A stretch of DNA of 64,000 bases from Lachnospiraceae bacterium. GTDB lineage: Bacteria; Bacillota; Clostridia; Lachnospirales; Lachnospiraceae. The number at the start of each line of letters is the position of its first letter. Position 1 is the first letter of the stretch. The position numbers and the translations under genes were made by a program. Under the pieces are notes generated by a model. The model had not been told where the DNA came from. It worked only from the letters and a program-made list of their open reading frames with translations, and searched no databases. Where the stretch lies: the NCBI GenBank assembly GCA_017540605.1, contig JAFYAS010000034.1, forward strand, positions 1-64,000, read 5' to 3'. Below, piece by piece: positions 1 through 8,425 of this stretch.

Positions 1-31
1 AGATTATATAGAAAGGATGGAGCAATCATGA
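1..31 (+). CDS. 3' end of a probable RelE/HigB-type toxin gene (cut by window edge)
   Basis: Only the last nine codons are inside the window. The frame starting at base 2 reads DYIERMEQS and stops at 29-31, overlapping the ATG of the next gene by four bases. Such an end, tightly overlapped by an XRE-type antitoxin gene, is the usual arrangement of HigB-HigA/RelE-XRE toxin-antitoxin pairs. The toxin identity is inferred from this context; the visible part is too short to show any catalytic residue. Confidence 0.4.
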   Translation, partial: DYIERMEQS

Positions 32-307
32 AAACATTAAACGATATGCTTTCAGATCAGCTGAAAGATAATGAATTTCAAAGAGAATATGAAGCAATAC
101 AGCCAGAGCTCGATGTGATCAGAGCTATTGTTGATGCCCGCACATCCCATAATCTTACTCAGAAGGAGCTGGCAGAGCGTACAGGAATCAATCAGGCTGA
201 TATTAGTAAATTTAGAAAACGGTACACGAAATCCCTCTGTTAATTTACTTAAGCGTTTAGCTGATGGTATGGGTATGGCTCTTAGGATAGAGTTTGTACC
301 GAAGTAG
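28..307 (+). pseudogene. HigA-like XRE antitoxin, interrupted by a one-base frameshift
   Basis: The first 61 codons encode a helical N-terminus and the start of an XRE helix-turn-helix (LTQKELAERTGINQADISK). The frame then runs into a stop at 241-243. Removing one T from the AAATTT run near 208-213 restores a typical ending: LENGTRNPSVNLLKRLADGM followed by a short tail to a stop at 305-307. The repaired length of about 92 residues is normal for HigA-type antitoxins. An intact antitoxin would bind its toxin and repress the operon. As read, the recognition helix is lost and 10 unrelated residues follow. It is either a real inactivation or a one-base sequence error; the intact downstream codons favour a very recent event or an error. 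The ribosome site AAGGATGG precedes the ATG. Confidence 0.75.
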
Positions 308-573
308 CAGATATAAAGCTTTCCCGATGATGTTAAAATGAGCTAAATTGATGCTTAAGGAAGTGGCAATATGATATTAAGACCTCACTGGTAGAAATAC
401 TGGTGAGGTTAATATATTTAAGGGGGCGGAAGAGATGGATTTCTTTGGAGTGGATTTTGAAAATCAGCAATCTACAGACACGTGTATATGTCAAACGAAA
501 AATCGGTCAAGTGCTCATTGATAACATTGGTACCGTGTACCATTAAGTTAAAGAAAGATATAGCATATAACAC
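308..573. other. Intergenic stretch without a confident gene
   Basis: A 7-bp stem (ACCTCAC/GTGAGGT, about 383-410) followed by an AT-rich tail may end the toxin-antitoxin transcript. A 28-codon reading frame (435-521, GGGGCGG ribosome site) has no recognisable similarity and is probably a remnant. Confidence 0.4.
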
Positions 574-607
574 AAAGCCCTTGAGTTATCGAAAACTCAA
601 GGGCTTT
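574..607. terminator. Strong hairpin, probable terminator
   Basis: A perfect 14-bp stem (AAAGCCCTTGAGTT pairing with AACTCAAGGGCTTT) has a six-base loop and T-rich flanks on both strands. It separates the toxin-antitoxin remnant from the diguanylate cyclase gene. Confidence 0.8.
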
Positions 608-785
608 ATGTTATCGTCGATCACAGATGTTTCCCTGCTGTTTTGGATATAGTGTAGCACATTTTGAATAGATTAACTACCGTCTTTTTTTGACCTGAAA
701 AAACTGTGAACTCATTTTCTTAGTTGACGGTTAGGAATATTATCGTTAAAATGTATTTTGAAATAACAGATTAGGAAGAAAGCAT

Positions 786-2171
786 ATGGAAAAAAGAGAT
801 AAAGAGCAAATAAGGATCAATGGGAAATTAGTTTCTATCATAACCACCATTCTATGTTTTATAGTCATCGGTTTTCTGTATATCACGATACTAAAGCAGG
901 ATCTTGCATCTGAGAGAGATAAATATGGTTTTATCGCCAAAAATGAATCAGAACATATTATTACAACAATAGATTCTGTATTGGCAAGAACAGGAACTCT
1001 TAAAGCATTGATCATGGATCATAATGGGGATACTTCTTTCTTTGACAACATCGCTCCTACCATATATGAAGATGTTACCAAGGATACAGGAGTTACCTTA
1101 AAGAACTTTGCGATAGCACCAGATTGCGTAGTCTCTAATGTCTATCCTTTAGAGGGTAATGAGGCATTGTTGGGATTTGATTTCCTTGATGAAAGCCGTC
1201 CCGGTAACAGCGAAGCCATAGAGGCATATGAACGTAAGACCACAAATCTGACCAATCCGTTTCCGCTTGTCCAAGGCGGATATGGAATGGGCTGCAGATC
1301 AGCTGTTCTTCTAAATGATGCCAATGGTAATCCAAAGTGCTGGGGTCTTGTAACAGTCACTATTGATTATGAAAATCTAATTGAAGTACTGGGGCTTGAC
1401 AATCTGATAGGTATGGGCGTGGAATACACATTATCTTATATTGATTCAGAAGGTGTAAGTCATGTCATGAGAGAATCCGGAGATATCGATCCCCATAGCG
1501 TAAAGACCCGTTTTAATGTACGTAATCTCACCTGGGAGCTTTGTGTGTCCCCTGCGGATGGATGGGTTTCTGTTTGGAAGATAGTATTATCAGTGATCGT
1601 GATCGTGATCATTTCATCATTGATCGGTTTTCATACAAGACTATTATTCAGATTCCGTGATGCCAACGGTGTTTTATTAAATCTATCTATCAGAGATACC
1701 CTGACCGGTGCCTACAACAGAAGAGCATACGAGAATAAGATCTCAGAGATTTCAAGCAATCCAAAGGAAACTGATCTTATATACTTAACAGCAGACCTTA
1801 ATGGGTTGAAATATGCCAATGATACTTATGGTCACTCGGCAGGAGATGAGCTTATCATCGGAGCGAACAAATGCCTTCAGAAGGTATTCAAGGAATATGG
1901 AAATATATACCGTGTGGGTGGCGACGAATTTGCCATTCTTATACATTTGAAAGATGATAACATCGATGAACTCTTAGGCGAGCTTACTTCGCTGACCAAG
2001 GAATGGAAGGGCAAATTATCAAAAGATCTATCTTTCTGTGTTGGTTACGCCTCATTTAAAGAACATCCGGATGCGACCATAGATGATCTCATCAAGATAG
2101 CAGACGAAAGGATGTATGAAGCGAAGGATCAGTATTATCAGTCAACAGGTTTAGACAGGCGAAGAGGTTGA
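786..2171 (+). CDS. Membrane diguanylate cyclase with CHASE-type sensor and GGDEF domain
   Basis: This protein should make the second messenger cyclic di-GMP from two GTP. A membrane segment near residues 15-35 and another near 262-285 bracket an extracellular sensor. The stretch around residues 100-180 (IAPDCVVSNVYPLEGN, then LLGFDFLD) matches the CHASE ligand-binding family. A cytoplasmic GGDEF domain follows, with DTLTGAYNRRAY at its start and an intact GGDEF signature at residues 378-382. The inhibitory I-site RxxD, expected five residues before GGDEF, is not present, so product feedback may be missing. The start follows an AGGAAG ribosome site. It is monocistronic, with a terminator upstream and a degenerate HTH gene downstream. 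The ligand is unknown. Confidence 0.92.
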   Translation: MEKRDKEQIRINGKLVSIITTILCFIVIGFLYITILKQDLASERDKYGFIAKNESEHIITTIDSVLARTGTLKALIMDHNGDTSFFDNIAPTIYEDVTKDTGVTLKNFAIAPDCVVSNVYPLEGNEALLGFDFLDESRPGNSEAIEAYERKTTNLTNPFPLVQGGYGMGCRSAVLLNDANGNPKCWGLVTVTIDYENLIEVLGLDNLIGMGVEYTLSYIDSEGVSHVMRESGDIDPHSVKTRFNVRNLTWELCVSPADGWVSVWKIVLSVIVIVIISSLIGFHTRLLFRFRDANGVLLNLSIRDTLTGAYNRRAYENKISEISSNPKETDLIYLTADLNGLKYANDTYGHSAGDELIIGANKCLQKVFKEYGNIYRVGGDEFAILIHLKDDNIDELLGELTSLTKEWKGKLSKDLSFCVGYASFKEHPDATIDDLIKIADERMYEAKDQYYQSTGLDRRRG

Positions 2172-2207
2172 TGGAGCGTGATAGGACATTACACAGTAGG
2201 TGATATC

Positions 2208-2315
2208 ATGACAATTAGTGAGAGAATATTTGAGAGAATATTTGAGAGATTAAAACAGATTTCTATGACACAGAAAGAGTTTGCTTTAAAATCAGGTATT
2301 AAAGAAAGCGAATAA
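2208..2315 (+). pseudogene. Truncated XRE/HTH gene remnant with a 12-bp in-frame duplication
   Basis: A 35-codon frame begins MTISERIFERIFERLKQ and continues MTQKEFALKSGIKESE before stopping. This looks like the first half of a small Cro/CI-type helix-turn-helix protein, whose intact form would continue through a recognition helix and a further 30 or more residues. The IFER segment is repeated because GAGAGAATATTT occurs twice in tandem (about 2219-2242). It is probably a decayed regulator; the intact form is inferred from family knowledge. Confidence 0.5.
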
Positions 2316-2335
2316 GGATGAAAGGAATGCTTAAG

Positions 2336-3316
2336 ATGAAGAAGACGATAAAGAATTTGTTGACTGTTATTATGGTCGGGCTACTTTTGTTTGGAGGGAT
2401 GATCATTCCTTCGGGTAATGGATGTGATGTATTCACCATATCAGTGGCCCAAGCTGCTAACAAGAAAAAGAAACTTAAGAAGTCTGATTATTCAAGGCTT
2501 ATCGAGGGTGGACTTACAAAGAAACAGGTGACTGAGCTTTTATCCTATATTGCTCCGAACGAGGGTACGCTAAAGGGAAAGGCGCTTGATGATAAAGGGA
2601 AAGATTCCTTTATGTTCATTATTGTGGGATACAATATAAAGCATACAACCGATGAGGAGCGCCTGAAGGTTCATTCAAACTGGTACGATTTTAAGATAAA
2701 GGATATCAATAAGTATCTTTCAGCATTTTCAAGCTTTAGGTACAAGCCCAACACGGTATATCAAGAGGGTGATCTGGATACGGATTCCTCAGGTGCATAT
2801 ACTGATGACGAGGAGCTTCACATTTATGAAGGTGGGATCGGTTGGATGAAATATGCTAAGATCACATCTGCTTATTATGACAGCAAAGAAATAGTGATCA
2901 ACTTTGACAACTATTGTGCCGAGGACAAGGAAACTAAGCATCAGGCTTGCTTCAAAAAACAGAAAAATGGCAAGTACAAATTGGAATCCGTGAAGATAGT
3001 ATCTCAATACCTCAACATGAAGTCGGGTGAGTATCCTCACTATGCCACTCTTCGTGGAAAGATCTACACAAAAAAGGGTACCAATACTCATGGAGAAAAG
3101 ACTACATTGTATTTTCTGAAACTTTCTGTGCCTCTTCGTGCAAATACTGTATTGAAGGGTGAGGTTACCATAAAGAATGTCTATATCGGTGAAAAACAGT
3201 TTGCAAAGGATTTTGTAAAGAAAAATGTGGGAAAGACTATAAAGATCTATGGCCCTCTTTTTGAAGGCTCCAACGGATATACTCTTGCTATCACTGCAGA
3301 GGAACAGATAAAATGA
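2336..3316 (+). CDS. Secreted protein of unknown function
   Basis: The product is about 326 residues with a clear signal peptide: MKKTIKN, a hydrophobic core, then a likely cleavage after AQA. The start at 2336 is chosen because AAAGGA lies nine bases upstream; the upstream in-frame ATG at 2318 has no usable ribosome site. The mature protein begins with a lysine-rich patch (NKKKKLKK), then a helical stretch with LTKKQVTELLSYIAPNEG. A beta-rich C-terminal half carries a pattern of strands with KGEVTIKNVYIG. I do not recognise the family. It is likely an exported soluble or wall-associated protein. A terminator follows directly. Confidence 0.7.
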   Translation: MKKTIKNLLTVIMVGLLLFGGMIIPSGNGCDVFTISVAQAANKKKKLKKSDYSRLIEGGLTKKQVTELLSYIAPNEGTLKGKALDDKGKDSFMFIIVGYNIKHTTDEERLKVHSNWYDFKIKDINKYLSAFSSFRYKPNTVYQEGDLDTDSSGAYTDDEELHIYEGGIGWMKYAKITSAYYDSKEIVINFDNYCAEDKETKHQACFKKQKNGKYKLESVKIVSQYLNMKSGEYPHYATLRGKIYTKKGTNTHGEKTTLYFLKLSVPLRANTVLKGEVTIKNVYIGEKQFAKDFVKKNVGKTIKIYGPLFEGSNGYTLAITAEEQIK

Positions 3317-3326
3317 AAATAAAAAG

Positions 3327-3354
3327 GACCTTCATGTGATCATCCATGAAGGTC
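3327..3354. terminator. Bidirectional terminator between convergent genes
   Basis: The stem GACCTTCATG/CATGAAGGTC is flanked by A-rich and T-rich runs on opposite sides, so it can serve both the secreted-protein gene and the convergent dehydrogenase gene. It closely resembles the hairpin at 5143-5172. Confidence 0.8.
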
Positions 3355-3375
3355 TTTTTAGGCATCGATATTTGT

Positions 3376-4851
3376 TTAATCGCGCTTGAATAGGTCGCGT
3401 GTATATACCTTATCCTTTACATCATCAAGGCACGAATCATACCTATTGGCAATGATCGCCTTAGATATGCTCTTGAACTTTTCAAGATCATTGATCACTT
3501 CTGAGCCAAAGAAGGTTTCACCATTTTTTAATGTGGGTTCATAAATGACAACCTTGACTCCTTTAGCTTTGATTCTTTTCATGATTCCTTGAATAGATGA
3601 TTGGCGGAAGTTATCGGAGTTGGATTTCATGGTAAGGCGATATACACCGACTATAACCTCTTTTTCTTTTGCGGCGTCCCACTCGCTACTACCTACATAA
3701 GCACCGGCAAGCTCAAGAACTCTATCTGCAATAAAATCTTTTCTTGTTCTGTTACTTTCAACGATCGCGCTCATCATATTTTGTGGCACATCGTTGTAGT
3801 TTGCAAGTAGCTGCTTTGTATCCTTTGGCAAGCAATATCCACCATAACCAAAGCTTGGATTGTTATAATGTGTGCCGATTCGTGGATCAAGGCAGGCGCC
3901 CTTAATAATATCCTCTGTATTTAATCCTTTCATTTCTGCATAGGTATCCAATTCATTGAAATATGATACACGAAGAGCAAGGTATGTGTTGGCAAACAGC
4001 TTTACAGCCTCGGCTTCAGTGAATCCCATAAAGAGTGTTGGGATGTCTTCCTTTAATGCGCCTTCTTGTAAGAGGGCTGCAAAATCATGTGATGCCTTTT
4101 TGATTCTTTCATCATTGTTATCTGTTGATACGATGATTCTGCTGGGATACAGATTGTCGTATAATGCCTTTGATTCCCTTAAAAACTCTGGACTGAAAAT
4201 GATATTGCTTGTGTTGTATTTCTTCCTTACGGATTCTGTATAGCCAACAGGAATTGTGGATTTGATGACCATGATCGCATTAGGGTTTACTTTTAAGACC
4301 AGTTCAATTACTGCCTCTACCGCTGAAGTATCGAAGTAGTTCTTCGTAGTATCGTAATTTGTGGGAGCTGCTATTACAACATAATCCGCATCCTTGTATG
4401 CGGATTCACCGTCAAGAGTTGCGGTAAGCTCCAGGTCTTTTTGGGATAGATACATTTCAATATAATCATCCTGAATAGGAGATTTGCGATTATTGATCAT
4501 CTCCACCTTTTCCGGAATGATATCTACTGCTGTTACATGATTGTGCTGCGCAAGAAGTGTAGCGATGGAAAGACCGACATAGCCGGTTCCTGCAACTGCT
4601 ATATTAAGGGGAGAGGGAGCTTTAAGCTTTATATTGCTTGTGTTGATGAATACATCTTCAATATCAAAGCCAAGTACTTCTCCTAAGGCTTCTAATTGGG
4701 GGATTAATGGATAATAGTCTTCCTGCTCAAGTCGAGATAGTAGGGAGCGGTTAATTCCTGTTTTATCGGATAATTGCTGTTGTGTAAGACCAAGAGCTTT
4801 TCTCTTGCTTATAACAGTATCTGCTAAAAGAGCCTTTGATAATTTTTTCAT
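3376..4851 (-). CDS. UDP-glucose/UDP-sugar 6-dehydrogenase with N-terminal XRE DNA-binding domain
   Basis: The C-terminal 400 residues are a nucleotide-sugar dehydrogenase of the UDP-glucose dehydrogenase family, which oxidises a UDP-hexose to the uronic acid with two NAD+. Visible motifs are the Rossmann signature [11 protein letters not shown], the segment [19 protein letters not shown], and the catalytic cysteine in [11 protein letters not shown]. The first 80 residues form an added helix-turn-helix ([22 protein letters not shown]) followed by a short linker. Usual bacterial enzymes are about 390 residues without this part. The start at 4851 has AAAGGA nine bases upstream; an upstream ATG at 4878 would add nine residues. 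A repeated motif lies 45-200 bp upstream and may be the target of the DNA-binding domain. No polysaccharide genes are adjacent. The substrate could be another UDP-sugar. Confidence 0.9.
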   Translation of the reverse strand: MKKLSKALLADTVISKRKALGLTQQQLSDKTGINRSLLSRLEQEDYYPLIPQLEALGEVLGFDIEDVFINTSNIKLKAPSPLNIAVAGTGYVGLSIATLLAQHNHVTAVDIIPEKVEMINNRKSPIQDDYIEMYLSQKDLELTATLDGESAYKDADYVVIAAPTNYDTTKNYFDTSAVEAVIELVLKVNPNAIMVIKSTIPVGYTESVRKKYNTSNIIFSPEFLRESKALYDNLYPSRIIVSTDNNDERIKKASHDFAALLQEGALKEDIPTLFMGFTEAEAVKLFANTYLALRVSYFNELDTYAEMKGLNTEDIIKGACLDPRIGTHYNNPSFGYGGYCLPKDTKQLLANYNDVPQNMMSAIVESNRTRKDFIADRVLELAGAYVGSSEWDAAKEKEVIVGVYRLTMKSNSDNFRQSSIQGIMKRIKAKGVKVVIYEPTLKNGETFFGSEVINDLEKFKSISKAIIANRYDSCLDDVKDKVYTRDLFKRD

Positions 4852-4894
4852 GGTTGGATTTCCTTTCATCAGTTTCATGTATGATTACAATATG

Positions 4895-5053
4895 CGCGTG
4901 TCGCTTAAAACAACGCGCGAATGGTTTGAAAGTAATATGTAAAATCCTTTGTACTATACCATCTTGATGGAAATTATGCAATAGAAAAGTTGTTTCTATT
5001 CATATAAATGTTGTTTGGTTTAAGATATGTGACGCTTAAAATAACATTCGCAA
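4895..5053 (-). promoter_or_regulatory. Two copies of a GTGNCGCTTAAAAYAAC motif upstream of the HTH-dehydrogenase gene
   Basis: The motif occurs at 4898-4914 and 5029-5045 in the same orientation, and the similarity extends into the following bases (TCG or GCG then CA/AA). The copy near the gene is flanked by GCGCG on both sides, making an imperfect inverted repeat at about 4894-4919. It overlaps a possible minus-strand promoter (TTGTTT, 18 bases, TGTAAT). A looser inverted copy (TTGTTTGGTTTAAG) lies at about 5010-5024. The sites are seen in the sequence; binding by the adjacent protein is inferred. Confidence 0.45.
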
Positions 5054-5142
5054 AAAGATAGGCATAAGTATGAGAAATCTTTAATGATACATGGTGTGTA
5101 GCATATCGGTAAAAAAACTTTTGCACCCAAGCACACAAAAAA

Positions 5143-5172
5143 GGACTTTCATGGAATCGTCCATGAAAGTCC
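5143..5172 (-). terminator. Rho-independent terminator of the lipoprotein gene
   Basis: A perfect 13-bp stem (GGACTTTCATGGA and its complement) with a four-base loop is followed on the minus strand by TTTTTT. It lies just beyond the stop codon of the minus-strand lipoprotein gene. Confidence 0.9.
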
Positions 5173-5200
5173 CATTTTAAACTATTCTGCTGATCAATAA

Positions 5201-5824
5201 TTAGTTCTTTGCGAACTCGCAATCCTTACCGGCATCATCCTGATCATCCTGCCACTTCATAGTACCGTCAGAGAAGATAAGCTTACCTGTACCTGTGTTG
5301 TAATTCTCAACCGTAGTACCTGTTGTATCGTTCTCATCTGCATAAGTGGTAGTTGTCTTTAAGCAGTTTGAATACTCAAGCTCTGCATTGTCATTGAACT
5401 GACCGCTGAATGTCCAAGAAATATTCTCATTTGCGCCGTTAGCCCAATCAACTGTTACTAAGAGAAGATCTGAAGAATCATCCTTCTTGATAGTGATGCT
5501 TCCTCTACCTGCGGTTGTCTCAACATAAGTACCCTCATAGGTGAGCTTGTCCTCAGCTGCAGTAGTATCCTCTGCCTCGCTTGCATCCTCGGAAGCCTCA
5601 GCCTGAGTTTCCTCCTCAGATGCCTCAGAAGCCTCAGCCTGAGTTTCCTCCTCAGATGCCTCAGAAGCATCCTCAGATGCCTCAGCTGCTGTAGTAGCTT
5701 CTGCCTCAGAAGTAGCCTCTGCGCTTGCGCCCTCGGTTGCTCCTGTTGTGTTCTCGTTACCGCATGCTGCTAAAGAAGCTGCGATCATAAGTGCTGCACA
5801 TACTGTTACGATTTTCTTTCTCAT
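5201..5824 (-). CDS. Lipoprotein with acidic repeat linker, function unknown
   Basis: The 207-residue product has a lipoprotein signal peptide with lipobox LAAC (Cys21). A 65-residue spacer made almost only of Ala, Ser, Glu and Thr follows and contains two identical 12-residue units. The C-terminal 110 residues form a small beta-rich domain with SITIKKDD, VTVDWANG and GTGKLIFSDG, ending in a segment rich in Asp. Such a spacer probably holds the domain away from the membrane through the wall. A good AAGGAGA ribosome site precedes the ATG. The domain has no family I can name. Confidence 0.75.
   Translation of the reverse strand: MRKKIVTVCAALMIAASLAACGNENTTGATEGASAEATSEAEATTAAEASEDASEASEEETQAEASEASEEETQAEASEDASEAEDTTAAEDKLTYEGTYVETTAGRGSITIKKDDSSDLLLVTVDWANGANENISWTFSGQFNDNAELEYSNCLKTTTTYADENDTTGTTVENYNTGTGKLIFSDGTMKWQDDQDDAGKDCEFAKN
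5592..5663 (-). repeat. Two identical 36-bp tandem repeats inside the lipoprotein gene
   Basis: Bases 5592-5627 and 5628-5663 are identical. They encode 12 residues each (EASEASEEETQA-type units), and a partial further unit follows. The perfect identity suggests recent slippage or recombination, so copy number may vary between strains. Confidence 0.9.
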
Positions 5825-6004
5825 TGTTTTTTCTCCTTGTCATACCTCTAAAAATATTACATCGCCCTTCCTTGGCGATACACCAAAAGCTATTATACAC
5901 GCTAAAAAATAATTGACAATCAATAAAATGCACAAAAAATAATACTCTTTTGCGCATAGTTTGGTGATTTCGAAAATAAAAATCTTCCTTTCAAGATACA
6001 ATCG

Positions 6005-6035
6005 TGATACATTTGTAGGGTATGATACATCTGTA
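6005..6035. promoter_or_regulatory. Direct repeat TGATACATYTGTA, 18-bp period
   Basis: TGATACATTTGTA (6005-6017) and TGATACATCTGTA (6023-6035) lie in the divergent region between two lipoprotein genes, about 60-90 bp before the plus-strand start. The near-two-helical-turn spacing could suit a dimeric regulator. No known site is recognised. Confidence 0.3.
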
Positions 6036-6092
6036 ACATGTCAAAATGCGTTTTGAAAATAAATTCAGTATTTATCAAATGGGAGGATTATT

Positions 6093-7535
6093 ATGATCAA
6101 AAAAAGATTGCTTGTGTTTTTAGGCGTGGCAGCCATGCTTACAGGCTGTGGACCCAAAAGCGTAGACTACGTGACAAGTGATGAAACCGTTTCTGTCAAT
6201 TCAGAAGAAACAGCAAAGGATAAAGAAGATACGGTTGAAGATAATGACAAAGAAGCTTCATCGGATGAGACTTTAGTCCCGGATGACGGCTCTGCGCCAA
6301 AAAGAGTGGAGGAAACCATTGAAAATGGTGGACATTCAATAAAGATCAATGCCGATGTAAAGGGTGGGGAAAGCTATGGGAAGATGCCCATCGTTTCTCT
6401 TTCGCCCATAAGCTTTTCCGAGGAGGATATGAAACGATATGCTGAAACTCTTTTCGATAACGGTGAATACAAGATAGTATTTCCTATGGGCTCTGACAAG
6501 GAATCTATAATGAATCGAAAAAAGGAGCTTATGGCTGAGTTAGAAAAAGCCGGCTTAAGCTATGAGGAAGCGACAAAGAATGAAGACTATGGTTATATTG
6601 CCGTAGAGCTTGAAGGGATCAATTATCAGTTGGAGGACTTTAGGGAGCCTGCTGTATCAACTCCCAAGTTCGAGGATGAGGGTATTAAATGGTATGATTA
6701 TTCCTCTGCTGATTATGAAAGTAAGCTTTGCCATATGGAAGGTTTGTATGGAGGAGATCCTGCATTTTTGTATTTCAACTGTGAAAACGGAACATATAGT
6801 GTATTCTTTGGAAAGAAAAAGAACTTTTATACCGGATACCAGACAGTTTCCACAGGATCATTATTTACCTTTTCAAAGGATGGCGATAATTCTCAAAATG
6901 CCGAAGAGCTATCAATCGCTGATGCTAAAGCTATCGCTGACGAATTTGTAAATAAGCTTAAAGTGACTGAGTTAACCGCAACAGATGTATTCGATCTTGA
7001 TTCGGATGAAATGTGTCTTTATTCAAAAACAGGAAACGATTCCACAAGATGCAACGGATATGCGGTATTTTATAGTAAGGTTCAAAATGATGTAAGCATA
7101 CCTTTTTCCTCGATGGTTACCGACTGCTTCTCCGTTGTTGGTGACAACAACGAGATCATATCTCTCGGCAACGAATCCATGATAGTCTATTTAAGAGGTG
7201 GCGAGGTTCGCGGTTTTTCTTATACATCACCTATGAAGATCGAGGGAACCACTGATATAAAGAATGTCACCAATTTTGGTAGCGTAAAGGAAATTGGTAT
7301 AGATGCGTTAAAGAAAAAGCAGGAGGAGAGAGCTGAGGATATCTATATCAAGAGAATTGAGATCGGATATGTCCGTGTGTCAGATCCAAGCGATCCCACA
7401 AAAATGTCACTTGTCCCTGCCATCTATTTCTTCGAGGATAATGTTATAGCAGGCACCGCAGGAGATACACCCCTTGCCGTCATCAATATCATAGACGGTA
7501 GTGAGATAGAGGTTGGGGAACACTATGTAGGATAA
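6093..7535 (+). CDS. Large lipoprotein of unknown function
   Basis: The 480-residue product has a signal peptide ending in lipobox LTGC (Cys19). An acidic low-complexity spacer to about residue 75 follows, then a folded region of about 400 residues. The C-terminal part contains repeated segments of the kind KKQEERAEDIYIKRIEIGYV and a strand-rich end with VPAIYFFEDN. This recalls Lachnospiraceae lipoproteins grouped under DUF6034, but I cannot confirm that without a profile search. A GGGAGG ribosome site precedes the ATG. It is probably an extracytoplasmic, membrane-anchored protein; no ligand or enzyme motif is visible. Confidence 0.75.
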   Translation: MIKKRLLVFLGVAAMLTGCGPKSVDYVTSDETVSVNSEETAKDKEDTVEDNDKEASSDETLVPDDGSAPKRVEETIENGGHSIKINADVKGGESYGKMPIVSLSPISFSEEDMKRYAETLFDNGEYKIVFPMGSDKESIMNRKKELMAELEKAGLSYEEATKNEDYGYIAVELEGINYQLEDFREPAVSTPKFEDEGIKWYDYSSADYESKLCHMEGLYGGDPAFLYFNCENGTYSVFFGKKKNFYTGYQTVSTGSLFTFSKDGDNSQNAEELSIADAKAIADEFVNKLKVTELTATDVFDLDSDEMCLYSKTGNDSTRCNGYAVFYSKVQNDVSIPFSSMVTDCFSVVGDNNEIISLGNESMIVYLRGGEVRGFSYTSPMKIEGTTDIKNVTNFGSVKEIGIDALKKKQEERAEDIYIKRIEIGYVRVSDPSDPTKMSLVPAIYFFEDNVIAGTAGDTPLAVINIIDGSEIEVGEHYVG

Positions 7536-7578
7536 TGGAGAAAAGTCTTACAAATATACAAAAAGGCTATATAAGACC

Positions 7579-7608
7579 TTGAATTTATATACAAAGGAAT
7601 GCTAAAAT
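7579..7608 (+). promoter_or_regulatory. Probable sigma-A promoter for the PrsW-like gene
   Basis: TTGAAT, an 18-base spacer and TAAAAT lie about 40 bases upstream of the ribosome site GGAGG of the gene starting at 7646. Confidence 0.45.
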
Positions 7609-7645
7609 GGGAATCGTATAATAAATTATATGAGGAGGTTTTGTT

Positions 7646-8416
7646 ATGCCGTTTTTACAAATGATCGTGTCTCTTATTGTGTTGGGGCTTCTATACAAAA
7701 AGATGATAGGTAGAGATAATGAACCGAAGATTTCAAAGGGGCAGACGATAGTCCCTGTTGTGCTTGGAGTGGTTGCCCTGCCCTTATCGTTTATGTTTGT
7801 TCTTCTTAATGGCGTGGCAGTGGATGTCGTAGGGATCAAAACTGAAGAAATGTCCCCCTATGTCAGATCAGTGTTTTCAGCATTTTTTGCAGCGGGATTG
7901 CCGGAAGAGATGGCGAAGCTTGTTTTCATGCTTTTAGCAATCCTGATCTTTCATAAGCACATCAAAAATGTGTATGCATATATCCTGATCGGTGCTGCAG
8001 TGGGCTTTGGGTTTACTCTCTTTGAAGAGTTTATGTATGGTTCGGGAGTATTGCTTGTTGATGCATTAAGGATCATTTTATTGCCAAGTCATATGTTATT
8101 TGGCATTATTATGGGAAAGCATCTGGGCTTGGCTAAGTATTCCAAAGTGGCTAAGGAGGGTTCGGCTATAAAGGAATATCTGCTTGCCGTGCTTATACCT
8201 GTCATTATCCATACTCTATACGATGCCTGCACGGGCTGTAATAAGCTCATTAAAAGTGAGAATGAAGACCTGGTGGATATAGGCGTTGCCGTAGGTCTGA
8301 TTGCCTTCGTTGTTATGCTTATATGGCAGATTATCATGCTTAAGAAGGTAAAGACGGATTACACTCTGACTGCAGAAAAGAAGGTTTGTAATTGTTCAGA
8401 GCGTGTTAAGATGTGA
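7646..8416 (+). CDS. prsW: PrsW-family intramembrane metalloprotease
   Basis: This 256-residue polytopic membrane protein carries the hallmark acidic and histidine motifs of the PrsW/CPBP-like family. These are LPEEMAK (EExxK, about residue 90), GFGFTLFEE (about 113-121), LPSHMLFGIIMG (about 140-150) and IIHTLYDA (about 190). The residues would bind a catalytic metal inside the membrane. In Bacillus subtilis PrsW makes the first cut of an anti-sigma factor, but family members have other or unknown targets. No sigma or anti-sigma gene is adjacent here, so the substrate is unknown. AGGAGG precedes the start. A double hairpin follows the gene. Confidence 0.85.
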   Translation: MPFLQMIVSLIVLGLLYKKMIGRDNEPKISKGQTIVPVVLGVVALPLSFMFVLLNGVAVDVVGIKTEEMSPYVRSVFSAFFAAGLPEEMAKLVFMLLAILIFHKHIKNVYAYILIGAAVGFGFTLFEEFMYGSGVLLVDALRIILLPSHMLFGIIMGKHLGLAKYSKVAKEGSAIKEYLLAVLIPVIIHTLYDACTGCNKLIKSENEDLVDIGVAVGLIAFVVMLIWQIIMLKKVKTDYTLTAEKKVCNCSERVKM

Positions 8417-8425
8417 CGCAGGAAG

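Noticed and set aside
435-521. 28-codon frame with a GGGGCGG ribosome site
   Set aside because: It has no recognisable similarity or fold and lies in a decayed region; too weak to call a gene.
5601-5660. CRISPR-like or satellite array
   Set aside because: The repeats are contiguous, in frame and without spacers; they encode a protein spacer.
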